From Piscicola geometra (Eukaryota > Annelida > Clitellata > Hirudinida > Piscicolidae), in contig OX030955.1 of assembly GCA_943735955.1 (NCBI GenBank), forward strand, positions 2,393,234 through 2,457,233: a stretch of DNA of 64,000 nucleotides. The letters are read 5' to 3'. The notes beneath the pieces were generated by a model. It made no database searches. It was not told the origin of the DNA and saw only the letters and a program-made list of their open reading frames with translations. Positions 53,001-64,000 of the stretch are shown piece by piece. The first letter of the stretch is position 1. Each line of letters opens with the position of its first letter. The position numbers were made by a program, and so were the translations under genes.

Positions 53001-54438
53001 ACATTTGTTTTATACATATTACTGGTATATTTTTCAATGTTGCTATTATTTTTTGTATGTATGCTTTCCTCAAACAAACCGTCATTTGGGACCTCATCAT
53101 GTTGCTCCTTGCTTTTGTTAGAAGTGACAGTTGCAAAAACAGTGTTACTACTAGAAGCAGTAGGAGTGAAAAGACTAGTAGTATTAATAGCAGAAGTGTT
53201 ATTAAAGGAGTTAGCAGAAGGTTGTGAGCCGTTTCCATTGTTACATACAGATCCTTCAGGCATTATCTTATCACTAACGAGGCCTTTGTGATTGGTATTG
53301 AAATGTGAAATATTGCCCTTGCCATAAATGCTATTGCTCTTGTATATATCATTGTAGTTGTTGTTGTTGGTGATGTTGGTGTTGTTGGAAATTTCAGAAT
53401 CAACGAATATATTCTTGCAGTTATTTTTGTTGTAGATGTTGCTGTTCGTAACATAGTTACCGTTGCTAATACCATTACTTGTGTAGATGTCGTTAAAAGT
53501 TTGTATTTTATTGCTTGTATAAAGATTATCATTATCATTTCTTTTATTATTGTTATAATTTAAATTATTTGTTTTATTTCCCTCTTCATTGAAGTCATTG
53601 AGATTCTGCGCGCCTGAGTGTGGACTTCTCTTGTCACCGAAGCCATCTTTGCATGATTCACTCCACTCAACGCCCTTGTTGTTTGTGTTGTTGGGGATAC
53701 TATTCGTATTGAGTTGTTGACAATTATAATTGCTTATGATATATAAGTTTTTATCAATTATATTATTATTATTACTAATATTATTTAAGTTACTGATTTT
53801 ATTATTCGTATATTCTTGAGAGTCTTGATGAGAGACAGGAAAATGACAGTTTGAGTTGCCGTGTTGTTGTGATTGATGTTGCGGCATTTCTTTTTGTTGT
53901 GGTATTGAATTATGAATTTGCTGATAATGTTCGGGATGGATCTGTTGTGTTTTTATATAAGATTGTTGTTGTTGCATGAAGAAGGGATGTTGATGTATCT
54001 GCTGATTTTGTTTTTGTGGTGTTGCGTTAGTAAGACTTTTATGAAAACAGTTAGATGGATAGAGAGAATAAGAAAATTGTGAAAGGTTTTTGTTGTTTTT
54101 GTTGTTGTTGATGCCAGTGCTATTGTTTGAGATATTACAATAGCTCATGATGGGACTAGGTTGTTGGAATATATGATTCATCGTGAGTAGTTGAGCGTTC
54201 AATTGTGGTTGTTGAATGAAATTGCTTTCAGTTTGTTGGGGATTTTGGAAAGTGTCGTCAACGTGTTTCAGTTGGTGCTTTTGTGGTTGCGGAAAACAAT
54301 ATTTCAGTTGTGGTAGTTGCGGTAAATCATCAAGTGTTTTTTGTTGAATGGATAGCTTGTTTTGTTGTTCAATGACACCAATTTTAGTTGTTGTTGTAGT
54401 TGGTGTCGTAACAGAAAATGCGTTTATTTTCTCCAAGT
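50063..54438 (-). CDS. Large low-complexity protein, CEP170-like, 3' part
   Basis: Four exons join in frame: 54438-52577, 52319-51654, 51526-51276 and 51164-50063 (stop TAG 50063-50065). About 1,290 residues are present. The first exon is Gln/Asn-rich and ends in LVQKRLARAKSQDRNEVLSK. The second starts QAKRSYSGMEKAV and ends in GTYVVMSGDDEDAVKEGMDQ followed by YVFGLKNED, a stretch that resembles the acidic GTY...VFG segment of CEP170. The third contains SLPANFTRTWSDES, and the last has RARSVGRQKMDYDI and SFTEFSPRIK. CEP170 is a centriole-appendage and microtubule protein with an N-terminal FHA domain. That domain is not seen: the first exon starts after an acceptor in phase 1, so earlier exons lie at higher coordinates or outside. 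Family assignment is from short motifs and is tentative; the exon structure is well supported. Confidence 0.6.
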
Positions 54439-55627
54439 CTGCAGTGATGTTTAAAGAATGTTTAATGCAAACTTTTTTTAAATAAATATTATGTTTCGGT
54501 TTGGTTGAAAGGTTATTTTGGTTTCATTTAAATGTATGCCACTAATAGAAATAGGAGAAAATTATATTCCTACAAAGATGAATGTAGTGAAAATATTTCG
54601 ATAATGAAATCAATAAATTTACAATTTCATTGAAGTAAATAAGTATGAAAAAACATTTTTTTAATCAAATATTCGTAAAAATGAATAACCATAATTTCAT
54701 TAACTATTGATATTAAAAAGACACTAATGATACGTAGTGATGTACTAAAACTTATAATTAATGATCTATAAGAGAAGAAGATTTGAATGTTGTATTCAAA
54801 CAATACGTGAGTCACACTCAAACCCATTGACATTCTAAGAAAAGGAATAAAGACATAGGAATAATAGTGAAGTGGTTTGGAGGTTCAAGTAAAAAGATGG
54901 TTAAACTGCGGATTCATCAAATAATGATTCAATCCATAATACAAATAACTATATAAAAAGTATAATAAGTAAAAATTAAAAAAATAGAAACAAATTATCA
55001 TGCTTCTAGAAATAAAAATACGTTAGTGGAACATATAAAATTGGAAAAATTTGTATAAATTAAAAATGATCTAAATAAAGACGATAAAGTTTGAATTGAA
55101 GGTTGATAAAGAATATAAATTAGAGCAAATTAAATTATTTTATTTTCATAAGACGTCATTGTGATATCTGACTTGAATGCTAATGTCAGTTTTAATGTGC
55201 TATTAATGACGGAATTTAAAGAATGAATTTTAATAAAGATATTAATCGGGAATAACACAATTTTTTAACTTATTTTTATTAAAAATGTATTCATTATTTT
55301 TCTTTACAAATAATTTTTGCACATTTAATTAATAATAATAGAATTTTCTCACTTTTATTTTCATTCCATCCATTCTCAGAAAGAGGCCTGTGTCTTCTGT
55401 ACAACATTTGTTGTTGTTGTGTTAGTTCGTTACTTTTTGTGTAGCTGTTTGGCTAACAATTGTTAAAAATTCTTTTTGTCTTTTGTTTTATTCTTCAAAA
55501 TGCTAGATCCATTGTCAACGGTGTGTTTTGGTGATGAGATTGACTACCAGTCTGAAATTTCCTTTTTATGGTTCTTGTTCCTATATCTTGTTCCCCTTAT
55601 ATCTTCAATTCAAATTGAATTCAATTC

Positions 55628-55660
55628 TTGAATTTGAGGAAAGAGCGCTATAGAAATTGA

Positions 55661-55693
<33 letters not shown>

Positions 55694-55694
55694 G
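55628..55694 (+). repeat. Retroposon 3' tail with (ATTG)n
   Basis: TTGAATTTGAGGAAAGAGCGCTATAG is followed by GATT/ATTG repeats. The 26-bp core is 24/26 identical to the one at 62211-62236, which has the same tail. A conserved GCGCTATA box followed by a short tandem tail is typical of the 3' end of L2/CR1-type LINEs and their SINEs. The upstream extent is unclear, perhaps from about 55390. Confidence 0.5.
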
Positions 55695-58600
55695 AACGAC
55701 ATGTTTAGAAAATTTGAAAAACATAAAAATTCGTTTAATTTATTTTATTAAATTTAGTATTATTCCTGTTTTCTGGGACTTTGTTCTGAGTAAATAAACT
55801 ATAGTCTGTTAGACACCCACCCATTAAGTCTTATTATTAATTTGTATTACTTTCATTTTTAATACAAGTAATTTTTTGTGTGTGATTATTAAAAAAAATT
55901 ATTTTAATAAATTCTACTAACTCTGTTATACATTTAACCGTTACTGTGTCAGTACCAAAAGATCTAACATCCTGTATATTGATGTAGAATTAGTCAGATC
56001 AAGTGGTTTTATGGCTGTTACAAGTGAGGTTAACTATAATCTAACACGAACTGATTAATAAGAAAGGGAAGTACTATTCACTGATTCTCACACGAACTGA
56101 CCATTAATAACACGAAGTTTCTAATAAATATGAAATTACAATGAGGAATTCATGAAACACAAGTTTGAAATCTTTTACATTTATTTTTTAATAAACGTTG
56201 CTCAATTTTCAATTAAACTTTTTTGACTTTTCAAGTTTGTCAAAACTAAAAATCATGAACTAACTTTTCAATAAATATTTTCGCAAAATTATATCCATAT
56301 AGGCTATAGCATCCAACAAAAGTCTACGCAGACACCACTTATACGCAACAGTATAGTTATAAAAGTTTGAGTGCCTTATCTATTCTCCCAACACTTCAAC
56401 ATATCCACCACCACAGTTCCATTCAACGCGTACACTTTACACTTTCAAGACTCTTCAACGTTTTTTTCTATATCTTACTTACAAACAGGATGTCTTAATT
56501 TATATAGGCTTTTATCGTGTCTATATGAACATACATCAATCTGAAAAATGTATATTGACTCATGTAGTCTTTACACATCTATATGTGATTTGTTGAGAAG
56601 CAGAAATGAATAAGATAAAACTACGCCAAGTGGCATGAAAGAATGTTTTAGGCGTGTTTGTTTCTATATTTAAAACAATTATAAGGCTTTTTAAAAATTA
56701 TAAAAAATAAATTTATTTATTCATTAATATGGAAAATCAATTGTTACCTAATTATGAATGTGAGAAGAATGAGCGTTCACAAGCTCTCACCGGGCATCTT
56801 CCCCTGCTCCAAACTTCATGATTGCGCATGTGCAAAGCACTTCAAAACTTTTGAACTTCTGGACCGGCTGGTCGAGAGTTTAGTCATTCAATTAGTCATT
56901 CGTTATTTATTTATTTTTTGCCATTCGATCATTTTAATAGTCAATTCATTCCTTTTTCTGTCTTTTGTTTCTTACAAATGTCCTTAGGCAAGCAAACACC
57001 TTCAATCTCTTTATTTTTCTTTCAATCAAATCTTCTGTTTGCTTTTCACATGATCACCGATTAAACTGGTCTCGTGCTGAAACAAGAGAACTACCATAAT
57101 TAGATTTGATTACAGTTACTTAATTAGTTCTGTCTATCTTGTTTTTTATACTCATCATTATTATTTTTTGTAATATTATCATGTTTTTTTTTATATTATC
57201 AAGTTTTTTCTGTTCGTGAGTTGAATACACAGTTTATTAATTGTGTTCTCCATTATTAGGGCTCTTTCAGAAATGCATTAAATCAATGCCTAGTCTTGCA
57301 TCTATAAATGATTGATAGGTGTAACAATTCAGCAAAAATATTTTGGCTAGTTTTCACACAAAATAAGCAAACTGTCGAAATAATATTTTTAAAGTGAAGG
57401 CTTTCAAGCGTGCATCTAAATTACAATAAAGGTTAATGAAAGCTCCGATCAACCTTCTTAATTAATTCGCAATACTTGTAAGCTTTCCGCGGGTAATTAT
57501 ATTACAAACACACAAGTGATCTTCATTTATTGTATATAAAAAATTTAATTGTTTCAAATTCTTTTATTTTATAGGTTTGAAAAAATCAAGTATTTATAAA
57601 ATCGTTTATAATAGCGTTTCTATCCTCATGTGCAATTAGTTTTATAAAGCTAGATCGAGTTTGATCACCCTATTTGAAATTATGTTGGGCTATGAAAACT
57701 ATTTTATTAAATAAATAAGAGCACAACTTAGATTCTGTTGAATGTTTCTATTATAGTGGCTCCCCCAGTGTCATTTCTAAGAATTCATAATTCTTTGGAA
57801 GCTTGGTCTGGTTTAAGAGTAATACTTATTACTTTGTGATATTAAAAAAAGCCATAAACGCTTTCTTTTATTTATTTTTATGGATTGGTGCGAAATTATG
57901 GAGAACTTCAAGCTTTTATGACAATAAATATCTTCAAAATACTTTACAACTTCAACATTATTAAGGAAGAACGGTAAGAAATTTGTTTTTAGATTAAAAT
58001 AAAAACTATAAACCAATTATTAAAATGTTTAAAGTATCGAAAATTTAAAATTTTAATTTAAAAAATAGTAAAATAAAAAATCAAGAACGAGGCATAAAAA
58101 ATGAAAATCAAGTTCTTGATTAAATGACTAAAACGGATTAACAAATCACTCAAAGCTTCGTTCTCTAATGACTAGTGCAAGTGCTGAATTCGTCAATGCT
58201 TGACGTGGGGAATTGCTTGCCCATGAGTTTTCGTGTGTGTGTGTCTGACTAAAATTTGTGCTTGTTTGTTTAGTTCTTATAGTAAATATACATTTTTTTG
58301 TCTAAACATTTAAGGAGCATTTTTTCTTATTTGATTTTTAATGTGTTTCATCAATTTCACACTCTGTCTGGTTTAAAAACATAGGATCGGGTTTCACAAA
58401 TAAAAACTACAGCTACCACCGAAACCCAGAACATTTCTGAAATTGAGAATGAACTTTATAAAAAGGGATTTAAACATGTTTTTTTTTATACCAGTCAGGT
58501 TATTCTAGGTTTTATTATCTCCACTAATTATCAAATCATACTTTACAGAGTAAATGGAAAAAAATCTATGTTCGAATTGTGGACTTATTAAACGTGTTTT

Positions 58601-58789
58601 AACACGAATTTCTTTGTAAGTGAAAGCTTGCTGTTGATATTTAAAACCAGGCAACGACTATTTCATATGTAGAATGTATTAAACCTTCATGAAGCATTCA
58701 TGATTTTGTTTATGAATTGCAAATAAAAAATCTAATTATATTTCACTAAATTACTTTTTATCTTTAATACTTTTTTCATCAAATAATCT

Positions 58790-58791
<2 letters not shown>

Positions 58792-58860
<69 letters not shown>
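58792..58860. repeat. (AT)n microsatellite
   Basis: Sixty-nine bases of uninterrupted AT dinucleotide, self-complementary and able to form a cruciform. Confidence 0.95.
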
Positions 58861-58863
<3 letters not shown>

Positions 58864-59575
58864 ATCCTACCTAGTATTGTTTTTATTATTTTAACAATTA
58901 TTAAATAACAAAATAAATGATGATCTTAAACTCGATAAGTTCTATAATCCAGATTAATTAGAAAATTTATCAAAGTCATAATAATATTGTAATCAATCAA
59001 TCTTTCTGTAAATTTTGGCCTTCTATCTGAAATAATAGTGACGGCAATTAGAGAAATCAAGTCGCTAATGCTGGGAAAGAAGACGGAATTCTGAATAAAC
59101 ATTGTTTAAGATTAAAAAATAGGATTTTAAGAAATTATAAAAGCTTTTATAATATAAAGTTATATACATATTAAAAGGTAAAAATCTTCAATAAAAGGCA
59201 TTACTAATATTTTCCTTAATTTTTTATCTTACATTTTATTTTAAAACTTATTTAACATATTTTTGTTGTAAGTTTTATTGAATTTTCATTGTTTATTATT
59301 TTACCGTGAAAAACTAAGAATTTAATGATATTCACTTTTAAACAGGCACTAAAATCCTGGGTTTAAAATTCAGAGTGCAATATTTCTTGCATATGTCTTT
59401 CGAGTATATAAATTAAAAATAGTGAAAATAAACTAGTATTCATTAGTTTAACTATTAACTAATTATTTAAAATAAATTCTTCATGTAATGATTTCGAAAT
59501 TCCTTATTTAAAAATAATTAAAGTTTAATTATTAAACAAGAACAACTAATTAATTAACTTAATTAAACTTTTAAG

Positions 59576-60105
59576 ATGGTACTAAGATTTTTGCGACTGA
59601 TATCAAACTTGATCAATAGGAGCCGTATTTCCCAAACGTTATGTTTATGCTTTCTCCTTGCTGCCCTCATTCCATTTATCTTCGCAGGCTCCATTCTCTG
59701 TTATGCCTTTTTCTACCATCTGTATATTCCTGTTCTACTCACAGAGCTAGATCTGAACTTTATTATTCAAAAGTAAATATCGATTTTGCTTTGTGGTATT
59801 ATATTAATCACATTAGTTTATTTTTTTAATTTTTAATTAATTTTCACTGAGAATTTATTGTCAAAATAAGTCTAGAATATTAACGAAAATTATTATTCTA
59901 ATCAATTCATATTTAAAGTTTTGAATCAAACTAAAAATCAAATTTTATTATACAGAAGTATGTACAGAGAGGCTATGGTTGACTTCAAGCATGTCAGTTA
60001 TGAGGTAATACAACAAATATAACTTGTTTAATACATCTCTTAAAATATAGTTTAATCATCTTTCTTTATTTCATCACCATCTACATCACTATTCTATCAA
60101 TCACT

Positions 60106-60158
<53 letters not shown>

Positions 60159-61986
60159 GACAACCACCAGCCTTTTGATCCTCGAGTGAGATACAGTATT
60201 CACATTCAACTCGATGTCCCTGAATCACCCATCAACAAGGAACTTGGTTTGCTCATGATGATGATGATAATGATGATGATGATGATGATGAGTAAGAATA
60301 TAGTGAATTTTGAATACTAGTTGTTTTCTAAAAAATGTATTTAAAAAAAAAGTTTTTCAAAAGATAAATAAAGTAAAATTTATAATAAAACAAGATCTAA
60401 ATTGATTATAATAACACAAAGCCTACTTTATACAGTTTTTATGTAAAAAAAATATCAGACAAACTCATATGTGCATAGAAAATCATACAATTCTGCATTA
60501 ATCCACATGCCATATTCAAACACCTCTCATCATCACCCGTTTCTTCTCACTCATCATTAATGTATACAGGGATGGTGAATGTGGGCCTGAAGTTGCATTC
60601 CGCAGACGTAAACCACACTCACGAGGAAATATTGAGATCGGTGAGAGTATGGGCTCGTAAGGGGCCAGTTAGGGTTCCAAAGAAATTAACAGAAAAAAAT
60701 AATTTAATAAATGTTTATGTATAAACCTCTTATTTTGTTTTTTCGATGATTAAAACTAACTGGGTAAAATGTTATCTAAATAGAATAATATTTATTGGTA
60801 GCTTAACAGACTAAAATTTTATTCTCATTGACACCCTATGGGTGGTAAGTAAATTGGAGAAATGGTAGATGATTCAAGTTAATGAATATTATTAATATAA
60901 TTTCATTGGGATAAACCATAGAAACGTCACCATGGTCAAACTAACTAAAGTTCATTCACCACAGACACTGCTGGAGTACAAGTCAACCCTACATCAGTAC
61001 CTCGAAACCATCATCATCTTCCCCTTCCTCCTCCTCACAGAGCACAAACAGATGCAAACATTGAAGTTACAAATGACCGACTCTTTTGTCGAGAATTATG
61101 TACTTTGCTTTATACTTACAATAAAAATGGAAATTAATATTTTTTAACAGATCTTTCAGAATTCATTCATTTTACAATCTATTTATCTATCTTTCATTCT
61201 CTAAATTATAAATTAATAAAAAAATTAAATAATTAAATGAGAAAATTTTTCACCCATTCACCAACCATGCATGCACCAGGACTATAGGTCAAGTGGGGCG
61301 GTGGTGACAGTGTACAGCACCGATGTGCACTTGTACGGAGGCAGGATCAGAATATGCGCACGTTTCAGTGGTGTCAGGTGGTGCATGAGTGAATGGATGG
61401 ATGAATTACTTGATGAATTAATGCATAGATGGATGAATTACTTGATGAATTAATGCATAGATGGATGAATTACTTGATGAATTAATGCATAGATAAATAA
61501 ATTTAATTAATGGATATAGATGGATGAATTCATGTATTAATCTATTCGGTTTAAATACACAGGTACCTGCTTTATCATTGGTGGGTGACATCTACTATTT
61601 TTGGAGTGTCGACCTTATTCTTTTGCTTCCTATTGGCTGCGTCCTTCTTGTGGTTGATTTTCTTCATAAAGAATATTGTTAGGCAAAGTCGTAGAGTAGA
61701 GGTTGGGGGAAGGAAGGAGGTTGCTGGGAGCAATGAGATGGGCGGAGGAAGGGCAGAGGTGGAGGTGGTGGAGGTGGTAAGGCCTGTGAAGGAGAAGGAA
61801 TCCACCATTACAGCGAATGCGACTAAAGGTGAGGAAATGAAATAAATATTTTTATACCATGTAAATAAAGTATATTTATAATTTAAATTTCAAAATTAAC
61901 ATTTCAAAGAATTGTCAGGACCAGTCAGTTCAACTACACCTGTCGTTCGGAAAAGACACAAGTCTAAAGAAAAAAAATGCCTATAA
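59576..61986 (+). CDS. BSCL2: Seipin, lipid-droplet assembly protein
   Basis: Eight exons give 960 nt (319 residues): 59576-59772, 59956-60004, 60171-60246, 60570-60640, 60965-61099, 61280-61377, 61563-61828 and 61919-61986. Seipin is an ER membrane protein that forms rings at ER-lipid-droplet contacts. The N-terminus has a membrane segment, about residues 21-48 (LCLCFLLAALIPFIFAGSIL), then YIPVLL. The lumenal beta-sandwich is recognised by VRYSIHIQLDVPESPINKEL, YLETIIIFPFLLLTEHKQMQ, DYRSSGAVVTVYSTDVHLYG and RIRICARFSGVRYLLYHWW. The second membrane segment, STLFFCFLLAASFLWLIFFI, precedes a charged cytosolic tail. The donor of exon 3 was chosen so that KELG joins MVNVGL as in other seipins; a stronger-looking donor at 60292 would insert 15 residues, mostly Met. 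Reading through the exon 7 donor would end the protein at a nearby TAA (61840-61842). Confidence 0.9.
60103..60159 (+). repeat. (TCA)n microsatellite before seipin exon 3
   Basis: About 57 bp of TCA trinucleotide ending 11 bp upstream of the exon 3 acceptor (CCACCAG, ending at 60170). It takes the place of the pyrimidine tract. Confidence 0.9.
60254..60291 (+). repeat. (ATG)n microsatellite at the seipin exon 3 donor
   Basis: About 38 bp of ATG/GAT trinucleotide with one ATA interruption. It begins 7 bp after the inferred donor (60247) and runs into an alternative GTAAGA donor at 60292. It is the reverse complement of the array upstream of the same exon. Confidence 0.9.
61397..61492 (+). repeat. 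32-bp tandem repeat, three copies, in seipin intron 6
   Basis: The unit begins ATGGATGAATTACTTGATGA and contains AATTAATGCATAG; three copies follow each other almost exactly, 20 bp after the exon 6 donor. Confidence 0.9.
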
Positions 61987-63413
61987 TTCTATTGCTATTA
62001 TCACTTTCAGTGTGATGATGTTTTCATTATCTCAATTTTTTTAATATAAACATAAGAATACTATAAATATTTCTTTCTTTAAAAATACAAGTATTACTAT
62101 TCCCCGTTTACATCGTGTCAAAAAGATCTTTCAAATTATTTTTTCTTAAATGCATTTTTTATTATTTTTGTTTTAGCTAAAAAATCTTGTGCAGAATAAT
62201 TAAAGCGCTCTTGAATCTGAAGAAAGAGCGCTATAGATTGATTGATTGAAAGATATTTAAGAAATCAAAGTATTTATGTTATACATATATATTTCATATA
62301 TCGAAAATTCTAATTGAATATCTTGAAAAACTTATATTTTCGGACAGTTTTTATTCTAATTATCCTAATTTAAAAAAGATTTTTTGATGTATTCTTGAAT
62401 AAAAACATTCGACTTTTCAATAATTGAATCATCTTTGTTCTATAATTAGAAGTTAAAGTTTGGGTTTCACTGCGGACTTCCTGAATGGAACTAGGTAATA
62501 ATGAGTCAAACCGAAGATATATAAATGGGATGTATGAATTATTTACCATTATAATGTTAAAGCCTTGAATGGTTTGATTTAGAATTTTATTTTATGAGAA
62601 ACCTCTTTTTTGGATCGCTTGGAACATTTAAAACTCATAATATAGTTTTTCTGGAGTAATAATTTATTTATTTTCTTACAATTTGTGTGTAAATAATTCG
62701 ATCTCTTGAACAAGCAAATGGATTTGGGCTTGTCGTTAACTCGTGGCACCGAATTCTCAGATTTGAAATCTAGCATTAAATCTCGAATGACCATTAATGA
62801 CATAGTGAGTCTTTTTTGCCATTTGTGCATGCTTGTGTTGCCTAGATTACATTTGGAGCTAGAATCTTTTGAGAATAAACTTTTTAACGTTTTTTCATAA
62901 TTTCAGCACTTATTTTTTACTGACTCAGAACCCACTTTTATAAACCAAAGTAGCTTTTACAAGCACATAACATTACAGACCGCAGACTAAATGATTAAAA
63001 AATGATTTTTGAAAAGCTTATACAAATTTGTTTGATAAGTTATTAAATAACTATTCATTTAAACTACACCTGCTTCGAAAGATAAATGAAGATGAAAAGT
63101 TGTTGAAATATCTTGAATTTCTCACCAAGTACGCGTACAACCTTTCATTTTCAACCAAACCATCTGAATCTCTTTCAATCAGCGTCTCAAACAGATCTTT
63201 CCAGAAATATGTTCGACCCATCAACGTTGGCTCCCATTCCTTATTTTTCAACACTATAAACTAAACAATTTGACCTGAAAATTTTAATGAATTTAACCAT
63301 ACCATTTATTGTCGGTACATTAGTGTGCAAGTATTCTAAATGATCTATTCTAAAGATATTAATTTAATTAGGAGCAATTTTCTACAAAAAGATAAATCGA
63401 CTGAACCACCCAG
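61987..63413. other. Spacer with an unresolved pair of open frames
   Basis: Two minus-strand segments, 63254-63051 (EWEPTLMGRTYFWKDLFETL) and about 62848-62579 (DLMLDFKSENSVPRVNDKPK), read like protein, the first with a possible donor after its CGAAGCAG. The plus strand is also open across both. Neither can be joined to a known gene. They may be exons of a small minus-strand gene, exons of the gene at 63414, or chance. Confidence 0.2.
62211..62249 (+). repeat. Second retroposon 3' tail copy
   Basis: TTGAATCTGAAGAAAGAGCG followed by CTATAG and a short ATTG tail, matching the copy at 55628. The GAGCGCT box is also found just upstream as AAGCGCTC. Confidence 0.5.
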
Positions 63414-64000
63414 GGTCACGTCGAGATGCTGGAAAGGATGGGATACAAGCTCGACAGATACAATGGCGTCTTTAAAGTCTCTCAAGTCCCTAACTTCCAG
63501 TACCTCGAAAGTGTGCGTACTTTATGCATTTAGCATTTTGGTGTTTTTATGTTTTTGAGTAAATAAATTTAAGGAAAGGAAGTTATGATTTTTCTAATAT
63601 GTTTTTTAGTGGTATTTGTATAAGTGATTGAAATTTTGTCAGAAAATAAAGAATTAAATATGATATTTCGAATTTCAGCTTATATGGAAACTCAAGTATC
63701 TTATAAAAAATCTAAAAACTAGGGTTCGTGCGCCTAGATCGAAAAGCGAAAATGAGGAAAACTCCATAGAAGTTCATGAGTCTAAATCGTTTTCGAGTGA
63801 ACACGACGTGTTTTTTGAAAATAACTATGAAACAACAGAAAGAGCATTAAATAGAGAGAATTCGAAAAAAAATAAAAAATCGATGAGTGTTGATAGTATA
63901 AATGAAATAAAGGATTTCGGTAGAGGGAGATCAACTTCAATATCTCCATTTATAACTGATGATCATGAATTTCAAAAAGAATCATCAACAATAAAGAAAT
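63414..64000 (+). CDS. Partial gene at right edge, possible uL30-like segment
   Basis: Two exons are supported. The first, 63414-63512, follows an acceptor CCCAG and reads GHVEMLERMGYKLDRYNGVF then KVSQVPNFQYLES. The second starts at 63679 after TTTCAG and stays open to the window end (LIWKLKYLIKNLKTRVRAPR, then a Ser/Glu-rich tail). Only the GTGCGT donor after 63512 keeps the frame open; a donor 2 nt earlier meets a stop. The first 50 residues loosely fit the ribosomal protein uL30 pattern (hydrophobic-Gly-hydrophobic, a Pro turn, then a helix ending in a basic stretch), as in mitochondrial L30. The long Ser-rich extension is not typical of that family, so the name stays open. Upstream exons were not found. 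Confidence 0.5.

Larger units (their letters stand above)
54439..59575. other. Noncoding region between divergent genes
   Basis: It should contain upstream exons or introns of the minus-strand CEP170-like gene and the promoter of seipin, but none could be identified. It contains a LINE/SINE-type 3' tail at 55628, a perfect (AT)n tract at 58792 and a GC-richer patch at 56750-56880 with only weak open frames. Confidence 0.4.

Noticed and set aside
52676..53291. Plus-strand frames rich in Val, Ile and Leu
   Set aside because: They are antisense to the Asn/Gln-rich exon, where AAC/AAT codons read as hydrophobic residues on the other strand.

Overview
The window looks like AT-rich, intron-rich invertebrate animal DNA. 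Coding is confined to compact exons with GT-AG introns, the intergenic DNA is full of microsatellites and small DNA transposons, and no bacterial signals are seen. The order of genes does not name a species. The TTAGGG-like tract, the AHNAK-type gene and the AT-rich base composition would suit a flatworm or another lophotrochozoan, but this is inference. Gene models were built by reading translations and choosing splice sites that keep frame. No transcript data were available.

Layout. 0.7-2.4 kb (+): the 3' part of a gene for a Cys-rich protein with three PAN/Apple-like modules. 2.7-5.2 kb (+): a complete three-exon DUSP19-type dual-specificity phosphatase whose first intron carries a 1.03 kb inverted-repeat element with a TTAGGG-like tract. 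5.8-24.7 kb (-): a giant AHNAK/periaxin-like gene with an N-terminal PDZ domain, about 20 tandemly duplicated repeat exons and a basic Ser-rich tail. The model has 24 coding exons, 12,627 nt of CDS and about 4,208 residues. 25-50 kb: a gene-poor stretch holding three unassigned candidate exons, a decayed piggyBac element with intact ends, a foldback-type element, a probable hAT-like MITE, a long AC microsatellite and other simple repeats. 50.1-54.4 kb (-): four 3' exons of a large low-complexity protein resembling CEP170. 59.6-62.0 kb (+): a complete eight-exon seipin (BSCL2) gene. 63.4-64.0 kb (+): a gene running off the right edge, possibly with a uL30-like segment.

The genes do not form a pathway; they are ordinary neighbours in a eukaryotic genome. 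The standout is the AHNAK-like locus. Its repeat region is cut into 21 consecutive exons that all begin and end in phase 1, come in discrete sizes (132, 267, 552, 687/693 nt) and were multiplied together with their introns in 1.3-1.4 kb and 2.74 kb blocks. Any exon or set of exons could be skipped or recombined without losing frame. A second interesting point is seipin exon 3, which sits between a TCA array and a complementary ATG array that could pair in the pre-mRNA and that bear on which 5' splice site is used.
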